64,000 nucleotides of DNA from JAYWDA01 sp043747555 (lineage in GTDB: Bacteria > Bdellovibrionota > Bdellovibrionia > Bdellovibrionales > Bdellovibrionaceae). The DNA is taken from the NCBI GenBank assembly GCA_043747555.1, contig JAYTOY010000062.1, positions 36,903 through 100,902 of the forward strand, read 5' to 3'. Shown here piece by piece: positions 58,682 through 64,000 of the stretch (its first letter is position 1; each line of letters opens with the position of its first letter). The notes beneath the pieces were generated by a model. The model was not told the DNA's origin, made no database searches, and saw only the letters and a program-made list of their open reading frames with translations. The translations under genes were made by a program, and so were the position numbers.

Positions 58682-61267
58682 CTATTTGGCAGTTAGCCGC
58701 ATTATCGTGATGTCATCAGGGAAGGATTCGCTTCCCTGATGATCTACTAGTTTTTTGAAGATTTGTTCGCGCCAGTCTTGTGCACTAACCAATTTCTGCA
58801 GGTCGCGTGTAAATTTGCGGTCATCATAGATCTGACCGTTTATTGGGGAAAGCTCATAGCAACCATCTGTAAAGAAAAATACACAATCATCCTTTTTGAA
58901 TTTGATTTGTTCCTCTTTAAACTTACCTTTTGAGTCGTTATAAAATTTTGCATCAATTAATGGGTTAACGCCCAAGTTTAAACTTTTGAATCCCTCATTA
59001 TTAGACATTAATGCTGCGGGAGAGTTTGAATTTGTGAAAGTAAGAATCTTACTTTTGGAGTCAAATTTGAAGATTTGAATCCCCACGCCGTAATCTAAAT
59101 TATAGTCAGTATATCTTTTAGCAAATTCTTCTAAAATATGACTGACCGACGCTAATGGATTCTCATCGAATAAAGATTTAAGTGTGCTTTTGATTAAATA
59201 GGTAATTTGCGCGGCCGAAGTTCCATGGCTTGTGACATCTGCTACGTAGCAAAGAACAAACTCATTTGAAACCAAGATATCATAAAAATCACCGGATAAG
59301 GTGTCACATGGATTATAAAGAACACTGATCGACGCTTGATCCAGTTCAATATTTTGGGCTGGCAGTAAGGATCTTTGAATCTTTTTTGCTTCAAGTAATT
59401 CGCGAAGTGCTGTGGTCGTTTTTTCACGTAAAATTAATAAGTTTCGGACTCGAACTAGCAGCTCTTCCCTAGAAAATGGTTTGAATAAAAAATCATCGGC
59501 TCCGGCCTCTAGCAGATCAAATTTTGTTTGTTCAAGTGCCTTTGCTGTTAAGATTACAAAAGGAATTTCACTTAGATCCGGATTAAGCCGAATTTTTTTA
59601 ACAAGACCTGCACCATCTAGCTTTGGCATCATTAAATCTGATAAAATAAGATCTGGCGTGTGATTCTGCAAAACCTCAAGCGCAGCGACACCATCCCAAG
59701 ACAGAAGTAGGTTATATTTTTCGCAGAGTAAATTAATTATATAATTTCTAAGATCATAATTATCATCAACGTATAGAATTGTTTTTTTCTTTGGATCAAA
59801 ATTTTGAGCCGATTTCTCATTCCATTTTTGATGCTCGGCAATTCCCGCGGTATCTGAAAGTCCTTCATTAACAGTATCGACCTGTTGTTTACTAGTCTCA
59901 CCTTCGCTAAAAACATTTGGACTGATTTGATTTTCCGATAAATGGGCTTTTCCCAAAGGCAGGACGACAGTAAATGTAGTTCCTTTGCCGTAATCGCTTT
60001 GCACTTTTATTTCGCCTGAGTGAAGTTTTACGATTTCTTGCACTAAAGACAGCCCAATTCCCGTACCCGCATAATCTTTTGATTCGCTTCCTGAGGCCTG
60101 TCTGAATCTGTCAAAAATAAATGCAATCTGATCACTGCGAATTCCCATTCCTGAATCTCGCACAGCGATCATTAATTTATTATCTTTTACAACGGCCGAT
60201 AACACAATTTCGCCCTTTGCTGTGAATTTAAAAGCATTTGAAAGTAAGTTAAAGATGACCTTATCGAAGCTTTCTGGATCTAGATAAAGTTCTCCACTTT
60301 TAAGCTTTGTTTTAATGTCCACTGTGAACTTTAAAGACTTTTTAACTGCCATAGATTGAAACTGCTCGGCTCGCCTTTGCAAGAACTGATCGCAATTAGC
60401 CATTGGGAAAAATTTGAGCTCTGACCCACCTTGTTCCATTTTTTCTAAATCTAAAATTTGATTGATCATCTGCAGCAGTCGATTTTGATTACGCTTAATA
60501 ATTGGTATTTGCGTTGCAGCTTCTTCAGTATTTCTTTCCATCATATCTAAGGAACCAATCGTTAAAGCGATAGGTGTTCTAAATTCATGAGATATATTAG
60601 CAAAAAATGTCGTTTTTAAATTATCCATTTGCCGTAAGAGGTCGACTTGGGATTTTTCCTTTGTAATTAACTCATCACGAATTTTAGAAAGGCTGCTCAC
60701 CAAAGTGCCGAAATAGGTCGGGATTAAAATCAAAATAACAATGTAAGACAAAGCTAGTTCGATGTGCTCGTGCCAATAGGGTGTAAATATGATGCTAATT
60801 CCAAACGCAGTGAGCGATAAAATCTGGCAGGTGATTAAAAGGCGCTGGCCAAATCTCATTCCATTTCCCAAAATAATCCAAAGGAATGTAAAAAAAAATA
60901 TTGAGGCTATTTCCCCTGTACTTAGTACGACAGAAGTCAAAATAGCATCTAATGTTTGACCTATTAAAATTCGAGCTATTGAGGGTTTTATATTTTTATT
61001 AAATTTGAATAATAAAACTTGGGTAAATCCCCACGTAAGACCGATCAAGCTTGAAAAAATTTTATTAAACTCGCTGGAGTCAAAGACACTCTGATACTTG
61101 GAAAAGCTTGTGGCCAAAGCAAAAAACAAAACCGTCCCAACTAGGGAAAGTACAATACGGATTTTTGCCTGCCTTAGCTCCTGCAATAAAATTATTTGAC
61201 CCTCGATTTGAGGGTCAAATAAAAACGCCTGTTTTTTTAATTTCATGAGGCCAATTTTGTTCAACAT
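58682..61267 (-). CDS. Hybrid sensor kinase-receiver-PP2C (SpoIIE-type) phosphatase
   Basis: 861 residues. Residues ~35-195 hold six or so membrane helices (RpfC-like sensor part); HisKA with the phospho-His227 in FANISHEFRTP; HATPase with NLLSNAFKFT and GTGIGLSLVQEIV; a receiver domain at ~505-620 (ILYVDDNYDLR, ILSDLMMPKLDG); and a C-terminal PP2C_SIG phosphatase (~655-861) with LSGDFYDIL, VADVTSHG and FFTDGCYEL, metal Asp residues present. It probably converts a signal into dephosphorylation of an anti-anti-sigma or STAS protein. It lies alone between the AGE gene and the pilin-like unit. Confidence 0.92.
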   Translation of the reverse strand: MLNKIGLMKLKKQAFLFDPQIEGQIILLQELRQAKIRIVLSLVGTVLFFALATSFSKYQSVFDSSEFNKIFSSLIGLTWGFTQVLLFKFNKNIKPSIARILIGQTLDAILTSVVLSTGEIASIFFFTFLWIILGNGMRFGQRLLITCQILSLTAFGISIIFTPYWHEHIELALSYIVILILIPTYFGTLVSSLSKIRDELITKEKSQVDLLRQMDNLKTTFFANISHEFRTPIALTIGSLDMMERNTEEAATQIPIIKRNQNRLLQMINQILDLEKMEQGGSELKFFPMANCDQFLQRRAEQFQSMAVKKSLKFTVDIKTKLKSGELYLDPESFDKVIFNLLSNAFKFTAKGEIVLSAVVKDNKLMIAVRDSGMGIRSDQIAFIFDRFRQASGSESKDYAGTGIGLSLVQEIVKLHSGEIKVQSDYGKGTTFTVVLPLGKAHLSENQISPNVFSEGETSKQQVDTVNEGLSDTAGIAEHQKWNEKSAQNFDPKKKTILYVDDNYDLRNYIINLLCEKYNLLLSWDGVAALEVLQNHTPDLILSDLMMPKLDGAGLVKKIRLNPDLSEIPFVILTAKALEQTKFDLLEAGADDFLFKPFSREELLVRVRNLLILREKTTTALRELLEAKKIQRSLLPAQNIELDQASISVLYNPCDTLSGDFYDILVSNEFVLCYVADVTSHGTSAAQITYLIKSTLKSLFDENPLASVSHILEEFAKRYTDYNLDYGVGIQIFKFDSKSKILTFTNSNSPAALMSNNEGFKSLNLGVNPLIDAKFYNDSKGKFKEEQIKFKKDDCVFFFTDGCYELSPINGQIYDDRKFTRDLQKLVSAQDWREQIFKKLVDHQGSESFPDDITIMRLTAK

Positions 61268-61318
61268 TCGGTCTTAAGGCTTATATAGAAAAGGAGCTTC
61301 GTCAATCATCCTGGCCCT

Positions 61319-62053
61319 TTATGGGTCATAAGGGCCATCAGCTAAACAAGACCCGACGACAGAGCACATAAAAAAACTGCCAATTCCTGACGGTGAAACC
61401 ATACAAAAAGAACGAACGATGCCCTCGACAGCGCTTTCGTTATACATAGGGTGAACTCCATAGCGGATTCCATTAATCTGCTTATACCCAGCCAATGGAA
61501 AAGAATTGACGTTACAGCTGTACACAGCTTGACTGACAATCGTTCTAGAGCAGCCGACAAAAACCTTTGCAGTCGTGGTCGAGATCACAAAACGGAATGG
61601 AAATTTGGCATTGCTGACATTATTTCCGCTGCTTGTTTTACCATCGATCACCATATCGACTAAAAAATAATTCAATCCGTTCCAAGTGAAAGGTGCGATT
61701 CCCGGGGTAGGAGAGATATTGATACTATTTACTTTTACACCGCTTGTAACCACTCCATTTTGAAATAGATTTCCAGTGTTTTTTCTTTTTAGAAAATTTA
61801 ATGATATATTTCCACCGTTGTATCCATTTAATGCAGGATTTCCCAAAAGACTTTGAGTGCAAGAGTTTTGATCTGTGAGGTAAGCATCAAAGGCAAGTAA
61901 AGTTTGCTGGAAGGCAACAGCTTGCTCATCGCTTTTTTGTCGATTAAATCCCATTCGCAAGAATTCTAAGACGGCGATAAAGGCAATTGCTGTGACCGTC
62001 ATTGCAATAATAACTTCGATGACGGAAAGACCTTTTTGGTTTCTTAATTCCAT
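61319..62053 (-). CDS. Prepilin-like protein (type IV minor pilin), third of three
   Basis: 244 residues: MELRNQKG/LSVIEVIIAMTVTAIAFIAVLEFLRMG, a class III prepilin leader with Glu at +5 and a hydrophobic helix. The globular part has three cysteines. ATG 62053 has AGG at good distance; a GTG two codons upstream is possible. It overlaps the upstream gene by 10 nt. Likely a minor pilin of a type IV or type II-like system. Confidence 0.85.
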   Translation of the reverse strand: MELRNQKGLSVIEVIIAMTVTAIAFIAVLEFLRMGFNRQKSDEQAVAFQQTLLAFDAYLTDQNSCTQSLLGNPALNGYNGGNISLNFLKRKNTGNLFQNGVVTSGVKVNSINISPTPGIAPFTWNGLNYFLVDMVIDGKTSSGNNVSNAKFPFRFVISTTTAKVFVGCSRTIVSQAVYSCNVNSFPLAGYKQINGIRYGVHPMYNESAVEGIVRSFCMVSPSGIGSFFMCSVVGSCLADGPYDP

Positions 62054-62793
62054 GGGCACCTACCGCTGGTACAAGCAGTCATATACCCCAAAGTTCCACC
62101 CGAGGGCACAATACAGTAATAATAGACGCCACTTCCCCCTTTATAAATCATATAATAAATGTTGTAGGTCGAACCCAGCATTGTAAAAGCGCCAGAATAA
62201 GTTAATCCGGACGGAGTGCAAGTTGGACCCTGGCTAAGGCCAACTTGAAAAAAATTTTCTTCTGCACAACTTTGAATTTGGCCGGTAACGTTATCCGTCG
62301 TGATCCGCATCTGAGTTGTCGAGGTCTTATCTTTTTTTATCCAACCAGGGCCACCGTCATAATCGATCGCTAGTGTGGCAAAATATTGCGTCGAACCTGG
62401 CGACACGATCACCGGGGGCTTGGTTAAAATTGGCGCTAGCGAGAGGCTTGCTATCTTAAAATCGCCAGAAATCACAGTGCCGCTTTGATAAGTTTTCCCA
62501 GCCACTTGCAAGGTTGGAACACTAATGTCAATTCCCTTATAGGTGGCGCCCGGCAACAGGGAAGGACATTGCGATTGAATCATCAAGGCATTTTGAAGAG
62601 AGCGAGATAAAATATCCATTTGAATGGATTTTGTAACATTAATCCGTTCTTTCGTATCACTTGTCATTGAAACAGAAAGATACCCAATAACAATGGCCGA
62701 TGTCGCAATCATAATAAGTGCTGTTAGTAAAATAGAGCCTTTTTGATTGGGGTTTTTAATCAGCGCCAAAGGCAGGCCTCGCCGCTCAGGCAT
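62044..62793 (-). CDS. Prepilin-like protein lacking Glu5, second of three
   Basis: 249 residues. IKNPNQKG/SILLTALIMIATSAIVIGYL is a prepilin-type leader and helix, but residue +5 is Thr, not Glu. The C-terminal half has five cysteines (SGRCPWN at the end). The start overlaps the first gene by 34 nt; TTG 62769 could be used instead. PilX/GspK-like pilins at the tip lack Glu5 in the same way. Confidence 0.8.
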   Translation of the reverse strand: MPERRGLPLALIKNPNQKGSILLTALIMIATSAIVIGYLSVSMTSDTKERINVTKSIQMDILSRSLQNALMIQSQCPSLLPGATYKGIDISVPTLQVAGKTYQSGTVISGDFKIASLSLAPILTKPPVIVSPGSTQYFATLAIDYDGGPGWIKKDKTSTTQMRITTDNVTGQIQSCAEENFFQVGLSQGPTCTPSGLTYSGAFTMLGSTYNIYYMIYKGGSGVYYYCIVPSGGTLGYMTACTSGRCPWN

Positions 62794-63539
62794 GCACTAA
62801 TATATCCAGCCCGGTCAGGGCTTGAAGCTGGCTTTACGCAGTAAAACGCAGCACTATCTCGACGGCGGGATCTGCCACCATCATGAATCATAGCATTCGA
62901 GTAGCCCGCATAATATAATACTTTGTAAGGAATTCCCCCAACTGTTCGATCGTAAATAACTCTGCTGAGCCCAGTCGAAGTCAACATATCGCAGCCGTAG
63001 CCCAAAGAATCATTGGTTGAAACGGCATCCTTTTTTTCCCCGCAGGATACGATGGTTGCCCCTATAGAGTTTGTCACAAGCGAGATCGGGAAATTTTTTA
63101 CGATCACAGGATTTGGAGTTTTTGATAAATCAGAAAACCGAATTTCTAGATCGACGTCCCAGCGGCGAAAAGTTCCGACTGAAGATCCCACAGAATCCTT
63201 TGAAATAAGTTGGATTTGGTCAACCCGAATCGAATTTGAGCGGATTGTTCCAACATCAAGAATCGAGGAAGTGCGAATTTTAATACTGTCTAAAGGAATT
63301 GAAGCTCCACCATAATTTGCTTTGGAAGGACCCGTCCAAAATGCATCCGCGCAAAGATTTTCATCATTCGTGATTCTTAGAATATCAGATTCAATCGAAA
63401 GCATATCCGACTGTACTTTTATCGCGGCCATACTGCGGCCGATACTTACTTGCACCGAGGCAATAACTCCTGCGCCCACGGCTGATAAGGCAATGGCCAT
63501 TAACGTATTAATTAGGCTGAATCCCCTTTGATTTCTCAT
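62760..63539 (-). CDS. Prepilin-like protein lacking Glu5, first of three
   Basis: 259 residues from the ATG at 63539: MRNQRG/FSLINTLMAIALSAVGAGVIASV, a good prepilin leader with Asn at +5. The frame is open to 63596, but those residues would put 19 extra residues before a typical leader, so the internal ATG was taken. Four or five cysteines, including CLSGEACLW at the end, resemble those of the next gene. First gene of a coupled three-gene unit. Confidence 0.82.
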   Translation of the reverse strand: MRNQRGFSLINTLMAIALSAVGAGVIASVQVSIGRSMAAIKVQSDMLSIESDILRITNDENLCADAFWTGPSKANYGGASIPLDSIKIRTSSILDVGTIRSNSIRVDQIQLISKDSVGSSVGTFRRWDVDLEIRFSDLSKTPNPVIVKNFPISLVTNSIGATIVSCGEKKDAVSTNDSLGYGCDMLTSTGLSRVIYDRTVGGIPYKVLYYAGYSNAMIHDGGRSRRRDSAAFYCVKPASSPDRAGYISACLSGEACLWR

Positions 63540-63678
63540 CAAAGAATCCAGTGCGACCAGGAAACGGGCATACCTTAAGGTAGCACAAAACCTCATATTT
63601 AGCCAAAGCCCGACACAAAAAGCGCTTACTTAATTTTTAGGAGTTTCAAAATGAGACAAAAAAATGAATCCTAGTTCG

Positions 63679-63707
63679 AAGCCTTCTGCCATTCTGTTTG
63701 AAGGCTT
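63679..63707. terminator. Hairpin between the pilin-like unit and the IS element
   Basis: AAGCCTTC (63679-63686) and GAAGGCTT (63700-63707) pair with a 13-nt loop. No T-run follows, so termination is uncertain. Confidence 0.35.
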
Positions 63708-63772
63708 AATTGAAGAACCCAGTTTTTGAGATACTCTTGATTCACTTCGCTGTTGGCTATGTCCGTCCTGAC

Positions 63773-63809
63773 ACATAGTTTACATTTTATACCGGAGACA
63801 TAGTTTACA
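63773..63809 (+). repeat. Two copies of a 12-bp direct repeat at the IS left end
   Basis: ACATAGTTTACA occurs at 63773-63784 and 63798-63809 (25-bp period). Close to the end of the IS and upstream of the transposase start, so probably transposase-binding sites. Confidence 0.65.
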
Positions 63810-63834
63810 CTTTTCCAATCAAGGAGGAATTCCA

Positions 63835-64000
63835 ATGGGTTGGAAGGAGTGTAATAAAATGGATGAGAAGCTTAAATTTATTGCCAGGTACTTGGAAGGT
63901 GAAAAGATAGCGCCTTTATGCAAAGAATTTGGAATTACCAGACCAACAGCCTACAAGTTAATCGATCGCTACAAGATGATGGGTCAGTGCGCTTTAGTCG
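63835..64000 (+). CDS. IS481-family transposase, N-terminal part
   Basis: ATG 63835 follows AAGGAGG. The 55 visible residues (GWKECNKMDEKLKFIARYLEG, APLCKEFGITRPTAYKLIDRY) are the N-terminal helix-turn-helix of IS481-type DDE transposases. The frame is open to the window edge, so the gene is not truncated within view. Confidence 0.85.
   Translation, partial: MGWKECNKMDEKLKFIARYLEGEKIAPLCKEFGITRPTAYKLIDRYKMMGQCALV

Larger units (their letters stand above)
63760..64000 (+). mobile_element. IS481-family insertion sequence, left end only
   Basis: The transposase start at 63835 identifies the element. The boundary is estimated at TGTCCGTCCTGACAC (63760), because IS481 ends often begin TGT; the right end and any target-site duplication are outside the window. 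Confidence 0.7.

Noticed and set aside
63651..63674. Seven-codon ORF with good SD before the IS element (MRQKNES)
   Set aside because: Too short to support; could be a leader peptide, but no gene follows for it to regulate before the IS.

Overview
The window looks like chromosome from a Bdellovibrio-type predatory bacterium (Bdellovibrionota). The main reason is the block at 38440-47723: a Flp/Tad type IVb pilus operon that ends in a secreted YD-repeat (RHS-like) protein and a ~96-residue secreted protein. That is the arrangement I know as the host-interaction (hit) locus of Bdellovibrio bacteriovorus (Bd0108/Bd0109), and groES-groEL lies close by as it does there. The assignment rests on gene order and protein character, not on a database search.

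Layout. 1-5470: end of a peptidoglycan transglycosylase, a convergent intergenic RNA-like element (copy A), a NodI/NodJ-type ABC exporter, typA and a tRNA-dihydrouridine synthase. 5655-27294: a surface-polysaccharide island with two tandem TMTC-like membrane glycosyltransferases, FkbM and class I methyltransferases, an LhgO-like oxidase, several GT2 enzymes, a WecB-like epimerase, a DegT aminotransferase, an SDR epimerase, a WecD-like acetyltransferase, a nucleotidyltransferase-cupin-nucleotidyltransferase-HAD module and a flippase. 27327-33653: a coupled operon for arginine/ornithine succinyl catabolism (class III aminotransferase, M20 deacylase, AstA, AstD) with MltG at its end. 33784-38186: BatE-like TPR/SH3 protein, cyclic-nucleotide-binding protein, AI-2E family permease, BamD, TPR protein and hypoxanthine phosphoribosyltransferase. 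38440-47723: Tad pilus and hit-type locus. 47858-51432: small secreted protein, response regulator with a coupled membrane partner, and two divergent envelope proteins. 51434-51933: intergenic copy B of the RNA-like element and the groEL terminator. 51934-58639: groESL, lipoproteins, small proteins, a PfpI/DJ-1 protein and an AGE-family epimerase. 58682-63539: a large hybrid kinase-receiver-PP2C protein and three minor-pilin-like genes. 63760-64000: left end of an IS481-family element running off the window.

The most unusual signal is a pair of ~315-nt intergenic elements (580-893 and 51471-51791), each between convergent genes. Each has a 10-bp hairpin, a ribosome-binding site and an ORF for a tiny single-span membrane peptide, a conserved ACGTGTTCA block, and a 3' block complementary to the 5' hairpin loop. 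Between the copies that long-range pairing shows two compensatory double changes at a constant distance. This is the architecture of hok-like type I toxin mRNAs, and copy B carries an in-frame amber codon. I do not recognise the family.

A second theme is leaderless transcription: several genes without a Shine-Dalgarno have -10 hexamers placed so that the predicted +1 is the A or G of the start codon. No tRNA, rRNA, CRISPR array or prophage was seen.
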